DNA of 64,000 nucleotides, taken from contig CAVOIP010000001.1 of NCBI GenBank assembly GCA_963696105.1, positions 186,001 to 250,000 of the forward strand, in the 5' to 3' direction. The DNA is from CAVRTM01 sp963696105. Lineage in GTDB: Bacteria; Actinomycetota; Actinomycetes; Actinomycetales; Dermatophilaceae. Both the position numbers and the translations under genes were made by a program. The notes below the pieces were generated by a model that was given only the letters and a program-made list of their open reading frames with translations, had not been told where the DNA came from and searched no databases. Positions 35,353 through 43,238 of the stretch are shown here, in pieces (the first letter of the stretch is position 1; each line of letters begins with the position of its first letter).

Positions 35353-36327
35353 GTGGCCGAGCAGCACGTGAGGTATGACGACGGCGTCGTCGGACAGGTC
35401 GACGGCATGAAGGTGCCGCGCTACGCCGGGCTGAGCACGTTCGCGCGGCTCCCGCGGCTGGAGGACGTCGAGGACTACGACGTCGCGGTGGTGGGCGTGC
35501 CCTTCGACAGCGGCGTGACGTACCGGCCCGGCGCCCGCTTCGGCCCGGCGTACATCCGGCAGGCCTCCAGGCTGCTGCGCCCGTACAACCCGGCCCTGGA
35601 CGCCGAGCCGTTCCGCGACGCCCAGGTGGTCGACGCCGGCGACGTCACCGCGAACCCGTTCGACATCGAGGAGGCGATCGCCCAGACGCGAGAGGGCCTG
35701 CAGGCGCTGATGACCGACGCCGGCCGGCCGGTGCTCAGCCTCGGCGGCGACCACACCATCGCCCTGCCCGCGCTCCAGGCCGTGCACTCGCTGCACGGTC
35801 CCGTGGCCCTGGTGCACTTCGACGCGCACCTCGACACGTGGAACACCTACTTCGACGCGCCGTACACGCACGGCACGCCGTTCCGGCGGGCGGCCGAGCA
35901 GGGCCTCATCGTCAAGGGTCGCTCGGCTCACGTCGGCATCCGGGGCTCCTTGTACGACCGCCAGGACCTGCTGGACGACGCCGAGCTCGGGTTCACCGTG
36001 GTGCACTGCCGTGACATCGAGCGGATCGGCGTCGACGGCGTGGTCGACCGCGTCCTCGAACGGGTGGGCGACCAGCCGGTGTACGTCTCCATCGACATCG
36101 ACGTGCTGGACCCGGCCTTCGCCCCCGCCACCGGCACCCCCGAGGCCGGCGGCATGACCAGCCGTGAGCTGCTGGGGGTGCTCCGAGCGATGAGCGGACT
36201 GCGGCTGGTGGGCGCGGACATCGTCGAGGTGTCCCCGGCCTACGACCACGCCGAGATCACGGCCGTCGCCGCGGCCAACGTCGGTTACGAGCTGCTGACG
36301 ATCATGGCCGGACAGGTCAGGCGATGA
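35353..36327 (+). CDS. Agmatinase-family ureohydrolase
   Basis: 324 residues from the GTG at 35353, with GGAGAG upstream. All six manganese ligands of the arginase/agmatinase family are visible: His134 in GGDHT, Asp157, His159 and Asp161 in FDAHLD, and Asp248 and Asp250 in SIDIDVLDP. The enzymes split a guanidino compound into urea and an amine. Substrate could be agmatine, guanidinobutyrate or another guanidino acid; sequence alone does not decide. It sits with a transporter and two dehydrogenases but no urease genes are in the window. Confidence 0.92.
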   Translation: MAEQHVRYDDGVVGQVDGMKVPRYAGLSTFARLPRLEDVEDYDVAVVGVPFDSGVTYRPGARFGPAYIRQASRLLRPYNPALDAEPFRDAQVVDAGDVTANPFDIEEAIAQTREGLQALMTDAGRPVLSLGGDHTIALPALQAVHSLHGPVALVHFDAHLDTWNTYFDAPYTHGTPFRRAAEQGLIVKGRSAHVGIRGSLYDRQDLLDDAELGFTVVHCRDIERIGVDGVVDRVLERVGDQPVYVSIDIDVLDPAFAPATGTPEAGGMTSRELLGVLRAMSGLRLVGADIVEVSPAYDHAEITAVAAANVGYELLTIMAGQVRR

Positions 36328-37199
36328 CCGCCGCCGCCGGCGCCGTGGCGTGGCCGGACGGACGGCGAGCCGCCGCCGCGTTCACCTTCGACGTGGACGG
36401 CGAGTCGGCGGTGCTTTGGGGCAGCCCGCAGAACGCCGACCGGATGAGCGTGATCAGCCACCAGGCCTACGGTCCCCTCGTCGGGGTCCCTCGCCTGCTG
36501 GGACTGCTCGAGCGCCACCGGGTCCGCTCCACCTTCTTCGTCCCGGGCTACACGGCGCACCGCTACCCCGAGGTGGTGCGCGACATCGTCGCGGCGGGCC
36601 ACGAGGTCGCCCACCACGGCTACCTGCACGAGCAGCCGACCGGGGTGAGCGCGCAGCAGGAGGCCGACCACCTCGACCGCGGCCTGGCCGCGCTCGAGGA
36701 GGTGGCCGGCGTCCGTCCGGTCGGCTACCGGGCGCCGATGTGGGACCTGTCCTGGCGCAGCCCGGCGCTGCTGGCCGAGCGCGGCTTCCTCTACGACTCG
36801 AGCCTGATGGACGCGGACGCGCCGTACGAGCTGGCGACCGCCGCCGGGTCCGCGTCCTCGCTGGTGGAGATCCCGATCCAGTGGGCGCTCGATGACTGGG
36901 AGCAGTACTGCTACCTGCCCGACATCTCCGGCGCCGGGCTGATCGAGACCCCGCGCAAGGCCCGGGAGCTGTGGCAGGGCGAGTTCGAGGGGCTGCGGTC
37001 GGTCGGTGGCTGCTGGGTGCTGACCAACCACCCGTTCCTGACCGGCCGGCCCGCGCGCGCCCAGCAGCTCGGCGAGCTGATGGCCCACGTCGTCTCCTGC
37101 ACGGACGTGTGGACGGCCTCGCTGGAGGAGATCGCGGTCCACGTGCGCAGCCTGCGCCTGGCGCCCCGGTCGGTGGAGTACCCCGCCGGACTGCCCTGA
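36324..37199 (+). CDS. Polysaccharide-deacetylase-fold amidohydrolase
   Basis: 291 residues; the ATG overlaps the ureohydrolase stop (ATGA). FTFDVDGES near residues 20-28 supplies the catalytic/metal Asp, HEVAHHGYLHE at 93-103 the metal histidines, and GYRAPMWDLS the next conserved block. It is closest in outline to HpPgdA-like and PuuE-like (allantoinase) members of the NodB fold. With no signal peptide it is cytoplasmic, so a small-molecule amide is a more likely substrate than a wall polymer. Translational coupling to the ureohydrolase supports a shared pathway. Confidence 0.85.
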   Translation: MTAAAGAVAWPDGRRAAAAFTFDVDGESAVLWGSPQNADRMSVISHQAYGPLVGVPRLLGLLERHRVRSTFFVPGYTAHRYPEVVRDIVAAGHEVAHHGYLHEQPTGVSAQQEADHLDRGLAALEEVAGVRPVGYRAPMWDLSWRSPALLAERGFLYDSSLMDADAPYELATAAGSASSLVEIPIQWALDDWEQYCYLPDISGAGLIETPRKARELWQGEFEGLRSVGGCWVLTNHPFLTGRPARAQQLGELMAHVVSCTDVWTASLEEIAVHVRSLRLAPRSVEYPAGLP

Positions 37200-37317
37200 G
37201 TCGGTCACCGGCAGCCGTCGCGCCTGCGTTCGGCGGGCGATGGGGCTCGCGGAGGGGAATACCGGCGGGTCTCCGGCCGGTTGGCCTCCGCGACGGTTCA
37301 ACGAGCTGGAGGTCAGC

Positions 37318-38052
37318 GTGAAGGTCGAGATCTGGTCGGACGTCGTGTGTCCGTGGTGCTACATCGGCAAGCGGCGCTTCGAGGCGGCCCTGGCGCGCTT
37401 CGCCCATCGGGACGAGGTGGTCCTCGAGTGGAAGAGCTTCGAGCTGGACCCGGGTGCGACGTCGAGCGCCGCGGCCGAAGGGGTCGACGCCGCGGGCTAT
37501 GCCGACCGGCTCGCCATCAAGTACGGCACCACCCGGGCCGAGGCGCAGAAGATGCTCGACTCGATGACCGCCGCCGCCGCGGCCGAGGGCCTGGACTTCC
37601 GCTTCGACCGGGCCGTGGGCGCCAACACCTTCGAGGCGCACCAGCTGATCCACCTCGCCGCCGCCCACGGGCGACAGGACGAGGCCAAGGAGCGGCTGCT
37701 GCGGGCGTACTTCACCGAGGGGGAGGCGGTCGGTGACCGGGAGGTGCTCGTCCGGCTCGGCGCAGAGATCGGCCTCGACGCGGAGGAGACCCGAGAGGCG
37801 CTCGAGCAGCAGCGCCACGCCGCCCAGGTGCGCGACGACGAGGCGGAGGCCACCGCGCTCGGCATCCGCGGGGTTCCCTTCTTCGTTCTGGACCGCACCT
37901 ACGGCGTGTCCGGCGCCCAGCCCGCCGAGCAGCTGCTCGAGGCGCTGCAGCAGGCCTGGAGCGAGGCGCACCCCCTGACCATGGTCGGGACGGGCACCGG
38001 CGCCGGGTCCGATGACGCGGCCGCCTGCGGGCCGGACGGCTGCGTCATCTGA
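37318..38052 (+). CDS. DsbA-family oxidoreductase (FrnE-like)
   Basis: 244 residues from the GTG at 37318, behind GGAGG. The thioredoxin-fold active site CPWC is at the N-terminus (SDVVCPWCYIGKRRF) and GIRGVPFFVLDRTYGVSGAQ holds the cis-Pro loop. An all-helical insertion lies between. FrnE-type proteins are cytoplasmic disulfide oxidoreductases/isomerases linked to oxidative stress. The C-terminal tail carries two further cysteines (AACGPDGC), which is a minor oddity. Confidence 0.93.
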   Translation: MKVEIWSDVVCPWCYIGKRRFEAALARFAHRDEVVLEWKSFELDPGATSSAAAEGVDAAGYADRLAIKYGTTRAEAQKMLDSMTAAAAAEGLDFRFDRAVGANTFEAHQLIHLAAAHGRQDEAKERLLRAYFTEGEAVGDREVLVRLGAEIGLDAEETREALEQQRHAAQVRDDEAEATALGIRGVPFFVLDRTYGVSGAQPAEQLLEALQQAWSEAHPLTMVGTGTGAGSDDAAACGPDGCVI

Positions 38053-38128
38053 GGCGCGGCGGCCCCGGCGGGTCGCAACGAGCGCGGCGGGTTGCGCCGA
38101 GGGGAACGGCGCCCGACGCGCCGAACGG

Positions 38129-38665
38129 CTACGACGAGCCGGACGTCGCCGGCCGCGCCGCGTCGAGGAGCTGTTCGGCGACGTCGGCCGCCCACGCGTC
38201 GATGTCCGGCCACACCCGGTAGTCGCCGTAGCGGCACCGCGTCAGCCAGAAGAGCAGGCGACCGCGCCGGGACAGCTGGTCCCGGCGGACGGCACCGGAG
38301 AAGAGCCGGTGCGCGCGTGGGTGGATCTGCCGCTCGATGGCAGCCACCGCCTTGGGCCCCTCCTGCAGTGCCCTGCGCTGCAGGCGGCGCGGCAGGGCCG
38401 CGACCATCCCGACGCTGAACAGCCAGACCGGTTTCGCGGCGAGGACCTCGGCGTTGGCACGGACGACCTCGGTCGCCTCCGGCAGCCAGGCGCCGTTGTG
38501 GATCGCGCTGCCCAGCACCACGGCGTCGTACGCCTCGAGGCCGTGCAGCTCGCCGACCGGGGCGACACGGACCGTGGCGCCGCTGCGGCCGATCCTGCTG
38601 CCGACGCGCTCGGCGATCTGGCGCGTCGACCCGTGTGCGCTCGCGTACCCCACCAGGACCAGCAT
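38129..38665 (-). CDS. Flavodoxin domain protein
   Basis: 178 residues from the ATG at 38665, with GGAGGTG upstream. LVGYASAHGSTRQIAERVG is the FMN phosphate-binding loop of flavodoxins, followed by YDAVVLGSAIHNGAWLP. The length and second half resemble flavodoxin-like proteins of the HemG/menaquinone-dependent protoporphyrinogen oxidase group. Electron-transfer partner unknown. Same direction as the sugar kinase gene 85 bases upstream. Confidence 0.85.
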   Translation of the reverse strand: MLVLVGYASAHGSTRQIAERVGSRIGRSGATVRVAPVGELHGLEAYDAVVLGSAIHNGAWLPEATEVVRANAEVLAAKPVWLFSVGMVAALPRRLQRRALQEGPKAVAAIERQIHPRAHRLFSGAVRRDQLSRRGRLLFWLTRCRYGDYRVWPDIDAWAADVAEQLLDAARPATSGSS

Positions 38666-38750
38666 CCCGCACCTCCACGGCTCGACCTCGACCCGGCCAG
38701 CGTCGCTCGCGCGGGCCGCGCCCACGCAGAGCCGAAGGTCCCTCTGGGGG

Positions 38751-39695
38751 TCATCCCACGAGTACGCCGTCACCGACCTCTCGCGCCATCGCGTCGGTGT
38801 CCTCACGGGTGCACAGGGTCGTCCCCGGGTGCAGCAGGGAGGCGCTGCCGGCGGCCACGCCGAAGCCGACTGCCGACGCAAGGCCACGCCCCTCGGTGAG
38901 GCCCACCAGCACTCCGGCGAGCATCGCGTCGCCGGCGCCGACCGCGCTGCAGACCGGCACGGACGGGGCGGTGAACCGTCGGGCGGTGTGCGCGGTGACC
39001 AGCAGCGCGCCCTCGGCGCCGAGGGACAGCACGAGCACGTCGGCCCGGCCCTGCTGCACGACCTGCCGCGCGGCCGCCAACCGGGCGTCGGGCGTCTCCA
39101 GCGGCCGGCCCACCAGCCCGGACAGCTCGCTCAGGCTCGCCTTCATCAGATCCGCCCCGCGCACGCGTTGGAGTGGGGCGCCGGACAGGTCGACGACCAG
39201 GCGCGCGCCGCTGCGGCCGCACCCTGCCGCGACCTGCTCCAGCAGGTCCTCCGCGGTGCCCGGCGGCAGGCTGCCGCTGACCACGACGAACTCCGGGTCG
39301 GGGTCGAGCGAGGCGAGGGCAGCCAGGCACTCCGCCTGGGCTGCGGGTGACAGCGGCGGACCGGGCAGGACGAACCGGAAGTGCACGCCGGTGGACTGCT
39401 CGCGCACGGTGACGCTCTCGCGCGTCCAGCCCGGGACGCCCACGACGTGGCGGGGCACCTGCTCCTGCTCCATCAGCAGGTCGATGAGGTCGCCGGGAGG
39501 GCCGCCGGCGGGGTACACGGCGACCGCGTCACCGCCCAGCCGGACCACCGCGCGGGCGACGTTGATGCCTCCGCCGCCGGGGTGGTAGCGCGGCTCCTCG
39601 CACCGGAGCTTGTGCTCGGGCAGCACCCGGTCCGCCGCGGTGGACAGGTCCAGGGCGGGGTTCATCGTCAACGTCGCGATCCGCGGTCGTGCCAC
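38751..39695 (-). CDS. PfkB-family sugar kinase (1-phosphofructokinase type)
   Basis: 314 residues from the GTG at 39695, preceded by GAGGGAG. N-terminal TLTMNPALDLS, HPGGGGINVARAV for substrate binding, and the catalytic SAVGAGDAMLAGVL near the C-terminus are PfkB signatures, matching the 1-phosphofructokinase/tagatose-6-phosphate kinase branch. It phosphorylates a sugar phosphate with ATP. No PTS or aldolase gene is adjacent, so the substrate is a guess; fructose 6- or 1-phosphate is plausible. Confidence 0.9.
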   Translation of the reverse strand: MARPRIATLTMNPALDLSTAADRVLPEHKLRCEEPRYHPGGGGINVARAVVRLGGDAVAVYPAGGPPGDLIDLLMEQEQVPRHVVGVPGWTRESVTVREQSTGVHFRFVLPGPPLSPAAQAECLAALASLDPDPEFVVVSGSLPPGTAEDLLEQVAAGCGRSGARLVVDLSGAPLQRVRGADLMKASLSELSGLVGRPLETPDARLAAARQVVQQGRADVLVLSLGAEGALLVTAHTARRFTAPSVPVCSAVGAGDAMLAGVLVGLTEGRGLASAVGFGVAAGSASLLHPGTTLCTREDTDAMAREVGDGVLVG

Positions 39696-39941
39696 AGGAC
39701 TCCCTCGCCGCAGGAGACTCCAGTCAAGCAGCGCACGGGCCGGCGTACGACGGAAACGGCCGGGTGTGCCCGGTCGCCAGGTGATGCTCCGGTGTCCGAG
39801 GGCCCGTGAGGGCAGGCGCACCAGGGGCGGAAGCTGAGGGCACCGGCCGGGCAGTCGCCGTCGGCGGAGTCCGACCGCGCGGGCGTGCGTGTCGCTGGGG
39901 AGGCCACGGCGGCCTGGCCGCACCGGCACAGCACCCGCAGG

Positions 39942-39947
39942 TAGCCT
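39942..39947 (+). promoter_or_regulatory. Candidate -10 box giving a leaderless mRNA
   Basis: TAGCCT ends seven bases before the ATG at 39955, and no ribosome site is present, so transcription probably starts at or next to the start codon. Confidence 0.45.
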
Positions 39948-39954
39948 CGGCGCC

Positions 39955-41499
39955 ATGACCCGGCTGCTCAGTCCCGACCTCGAGGAGAAGCGCGCCCCGA
40001 CGGGCCGGGCGATGCCCCGGTGCGCACCGTACGTCGCGATAGCGGTGGTGGCCTTCCTGGCCCGTCTCCTGCCCACGCTGCGTGGAGGTGGGCTCCTGGG
40101 CATTGGCGTGTACGACGACGGTGTCCACTTCACCGCGGCGGCGGCGCTGCTGGCCGGGCGCACCCCTTACGCGGACTTCGTGCTCCTGCACCCGCCGGGC
40201 ATCGCCGTCGCGCTGACCCCGTTCGCGCTCCTCGGTCGCCTCACGTCCGACCCCACCGGCTTCGCCGTGGCACGGCTCGCGTTCATGGCCATCGGCGCCG
40301 TCAACGCGGTGCTCGTCGCCCTGCTCGCGCGCCGGTCCGGGATGGTGGCGGCCGTGGTCAGCGGGGTCTTCTACGCGCTGTGGTTCCCCGCCACGTACTG
40401 GGAGTCCCGGACCACCATCGAGACGATCGGCACCCTGCTCGTGCTGCTGTGCCTGCTGCTGCTCCTTCCCTGGTCGGGCCGGGCGACCGGGCAGCCTGCC
40501 GGGCGCCCGACCCGGCGGGCGGTCATGCTGGCGGGAGTCCTGCTGGGACTCTCGGCGGGGATGAAGATCTGGGCCGTGGTGCCGATCGCCGTCATCCTCC
40601 TGTGGCACCTGGTGGTCGCCGGCCGTGCCTCGGCGCTGAGGCTGGCCGGGGGAGTGGTCGTCGGCGCAGGGGTGCTCCTGCTGCCCTTCTTCGCCATGGC
40701 TCCGGGGCCCATGCTGCGCATGGTGGTGGCGGACCAGCTCGGGCGGCCGAGGATGTCGGACACCACCGCCGGCCGGTTGAAGGGCATCCTCAACGTGGGA
40801 CCGTACGTTTCTCACGCGTCTGGTCCGACTCGGGAGGCGTTCCTGGTCGTCGCCCTGCTCGTCGTCGCGGCCGCGGCTGCGGCGGCATGGACGCGGGTGG
40901 AGGGCCGGCTCATGGTCCTCCTGACGGTCGCCACGACCATCGTCGTTCTCGTCGGGCCGACCTACTTCCAGCACTACGCCGCCTTCCCGGCGCCCTTCCT
41001 TGCTGTGGTGGTCGGCGTCGGGGTCGGCGTCGCCATGGCTCGCGCCAACCGGGCCGTCTCCGTGACCGGACTCGCCGCCGTGGTGGGCGTGCTCGCCGTG
41101 GCTGCCGTGCTCCCCCTGAGCCGGCCGTTGAACGCCCCCTTCCCCGGGGCCCACCTGGGCCGGCTGGCGGGCGGGCCGGGCTGCGTGGTGGCCGACGACC
41201 CGACCGCCCTCATCCTCATGGATGTCCTCAGTCGAGACCTCTCCCGCGGGTGCCCGCAGCCGGTGGACTTCACCGGACAGACCTACGACCGAGCGGCGGA
41301 GAAGGGGCCGGGCGGCCAGTGGATCTCCCGCAGCAGGAGCCCCCGCTGGCAGCGGATGGCGACAGAGCAGCTCACCGCCGGATCGAGCACCGTTCTCGCG
41401 CGGATGGGGGGCGACGGGCTGAGCCGGGCGACGAAGAAGCGGCTGGGCGCCATGCCCGTCCTCGCAGCCGGCAAGGGTTACGTCCTGCTGGGCCGGTGA
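39955..41499 (+). CDS. Polytopic glycosyltransferase-like membrane protein
   Basis: 514 residues with about ten to twelve helices. After the first helix comes YDDGVHFTAAAALLAGRTPY with an acidic pair, then FVLLHPPG, an arrangement like GT39/GT87 polyprenyl-phosphate-dependent transferases. A C-terminal extracytoplasmic region of about 110 residues ends the protein. No ribosome site precedes the ATG. Substrate unknown; mannosyl- or arabinosyl-type transferases in actinobacterial walls have similar layouts. Confidence 0.75.
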   Translation: MTRLLSPDLEEKRAPTGRAMPRCAPYVAIAVVAFLARLLPTLRGGGLLGIGVYDDGVHFTAAAALLAGRTPYADFVLLHPPGIAVALTPFALLGRLTSDPTGFAVARLAFMAIGAVNAVLVALLARRSGMVAAVVSGVFYALWFPATYWESRTTIETIGTLLVLLCLLLLLPWSGRATGQPAGRPTRRAVMLAGVLLGLSAGMKIWAVVPIAVILLWHLVVAGRASALRLAGGVVVGAGVLLLPFFAMAPGPMLRMVVADQLGRPRMSDTTAGRLKGILNVGPYVSHASGPTREAFLVVALLVVAAAAAAAWTRVEGRLMVLLTVATTIVVLVGPTYFQHYAAFPAPFLAVVVGVGVGVAMARANRAVSVTGLAAVVGVLAVAAVLPLSRPLNAPFPGAHLGRLAGGPGCVVADDPTALILMDVLSRDLSRGCPQPVDFTGQTYDRAAEKGPGGQWISRSRSPRWQRMATEQLTAGSSTVLARMGGDGLSRATKKRLGAMPVLAAGKGYVLLGR

Positions 41500-41515
41500 G
41501 CCGCTCACCCGGCCC
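41490..41515. terminator. Overlapping bidirectional terminator
   Basis: GGGCCGGTGAG and CTCACCCGGCCC (one bulged base) form a stem that includes the stop codons of both convergent genes, which are five bases apart. Likely shared terminator. Confidence 0.55.
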
Positions 41516-42695
41516 GGGGGGAGGGCGATGAGGTGGACGATGCCGACGCGGTCTTGCCGGTCGTGAGGGGCTGTGGGGCCGGCATGTCCTTCAGGGCGTA
41601 GAACGCCTTGAGCCGCCGCCGGCTGAGGTCATGGCTGTCCCGCGTGATGAGGCCGTAGCCGGGGGTGTCCGGGTTGTTGCCGTGCAGGGTGAACCAGAAG
41701 ATCGGCCCCTGCGCCCCCGCCGCGGTCACCAGCTTGGTCGCCTTGACGAAGTTGCGCGCCTTCTGCCCCTCGGTACCGGAGTAGCCGCCCTTGTCGCTCC
41801 AGGAGGAGTTGAAGCCGAACTCGACCCAGATCGGCTTGGCGGCCCAGGCCGGGTTGCTGTGCATGATGCGCCGGAACGACCGGTAGCGGGACAGGACGCT
41901 GTCGGGGGTCTGGCCGTAGGCGTGGAAGTCCATGATGTCGAAGTACCGCGAGGCGTCGGTCGTCATGACCGCCCGCAGGTAGCGCTCGACCTTGGCCTCG
42001 GACAGCCCCCCGAACAGCACGGTCGCGGTGGGGTCGGTCGCCTTGACCGTCTCATAGCCCTGCTTGAGCAGGGTGGCGTAGCGCTGCACCGCGGCGAGGT
42101 AGGCCTGCTGGTCGCTGTCGTGCTTGCTGTCGATGTTCCAGGTGTAGCGCAGGTTGGGCTCGCTGAGGATCTCCCAGTAGTGCACCGAGGCCTGGTAGCG
42201 CCGGACGATCTGCGCCACCCAGGTGCGGTAGGCCTGCTGGTCGGCAGCCGTGCCCAGGTCGAGCAGCGGGGCCGGCTTCTCCAGGATGACGATGAGCTGG
42301 ATGTGGTGGCGGGCGGCGGCGGCCGCCACGGCCGCGAACCGGTCCGCGGCCGTGGGGGAGGAGGCGAGGCGCAGCCGCGCCCACGTGGTGCCGGCCGCCT
42401 CCAGCTCGGCGAAGTCGGCCTCCATGCCGGCCGTGTTGTCTCCCCAGAACTCGATGAAGTCATAGAGCGACACGGCTTTGCCGCTCGCCGACGCCGGGTC
42501 CGGGTACGGCGTCTTCGGCGGCGGAGGCTGGGTGGGTGCGCCGCTGCCCGGTGCGGACGAGGAAGGCGACGGGAAGGCGCTGGACCCGGACGGCGCGGGC
42601 GGGGTGCGGCCCCCGGACGTGCAGCCCGCCAGCGCCGTACCGGCCAGCAGGGCCATGGAGAGGGCGGCGGCAGGGACCAGGCGGCTGCGACGCAT
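41505..42695 (-). CDS. Glycoside-hydrolase-like lipoprotein
   Basis: 396 residues from the ATG at 42695, with GGAGGG upstream. Lipobox LAGC follows a signal peptide, then a Pro/Ser linker. The catalytic part looks like a TIM-barrel clan-A glycosidase: HYWEILSEPNLRYTW holds a likely acid/base Glu in the xSEPN block, and PIWVEFGFNSSW a likely nucleophile Glu. Members include GH39- and GH5-like enzymes. Probably hydrolyses a cell-surface or environmental glycan; exact family not determined. Confidence 0.8.
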   Translation of the reverse strand: MRRSRLVPAAALSMALLAGTALAGCTSGGRTPPAPSGSSAFPSPSSSAPGSGAPTQPPPPKTPYPDPASASGKAVSLYDFIEFWGDNTAGMEADFAELEAAGTTWARLRLASSPTAADRFAAVAAAAARHHIQLIVILEKPAPLLDLGTAADQQAYRTWVAQIVRRYQASVHYWEILSEPNLRYTWNIDSKHDSDQQAYLAAVQRYATLLKQGYETVKATDPTATVLFGGLSEAKVERYLRAVMTTDASRYFDIMDFHAYGQTPDSVLSRYRSFRRIMHSNPAWAAKPIWVEFGFNSSWSDKGGYSGTEGQKARNFVKATKLVTAAGAQGPIFWFTLHGNNPDTPGYGLITRDSHDLSRRRLKAFYALKDMPAPQPLTTGKTASASSTSSPSPRAG

Positions 42696-42858
42696 CAGCC
42701 CTCCTTGGGCATCGGCCCGACTCGGCGCCGACCTCCGCTCGGGCACCAGGTGCGGGACGACGGCCGGCCCCGCGATCCTGCGCCCGCAACCTGAGCGCGG
42801 GCTGGGCCCGGTGTCCACGTACTCTGACACCGCCGACCGCCCGGGCGCCGGGAAACCG

Positions 42859-42864
42859 TAGGTT
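42859..42864 (+). promoter_or_regulatory. Candidate -10 box giving a leaderless mRNA
   Basis: TAGGTT ends seven bases before the GTG at 42872 and no ribosome site is present. Confidence 0.4.
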
Positions 42865-42871
42865 CGGTGGT

Positions 42872-43207
42872 GTGAACATCGCCCGGTCCGCAGCCCTGTT
42901 CGTGCTCGCCGCCCTGCTGGAGATCGGGGGCGCGTGGCTGGTCTGGCAGGGCGTTCGCGAGCACCGCGGCTGGGGGTGGGTCGGCGCCGGCGTGGTGGCG
43001 CTCGGCCTCTACGGGTTCGTGGCCACCCTGCAGCCGGACGCCTCCTTCGGGCGGATCCTGGCGGCGTACGGCGGCGTGTTCATCGCCGGGTCCCTCGCCT
43101 GGGGCATGGCCCTGGACGGGTTCCGCCCCGACCGCTACGACGTCGCCGGCGCCGTGGTCGCCCTCGTCGGGGTGGCCGTGATCATGTACGCGCCCCGTTC
43201 CTCCTGA
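42872..43207 (+). CDS. YnfA/UPF0060 family membrane protein
   Basis: 111 residues with four helices. LFVLAALLEIGGAWLVWQ, AYGGVFIAGSLAWG and DRYDVAGAVVALVGVAVIMY match the UPF0060 (YnfA) family of small DMT-like transporters. Length is normal. Role uncertain; E. coli YnfA has been connected with efflux of toxic cations. It is preceded by a likely leaderless promoter. Confidence 0.93.
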   Translation: MNIARSAALFVLAALLEIGGAWLVWQGVREHRGWGWVGAGVVALGLYGFVATLQPDASFGRILAAYGGVFIAGSLAWGMALDGFRPDRYDVAGAVVALVGVAVIMYAPRSS

Positions 43208-43238
43208 CGGGGGCAGTGCGGGTGGTCGGTGGCAGTGG

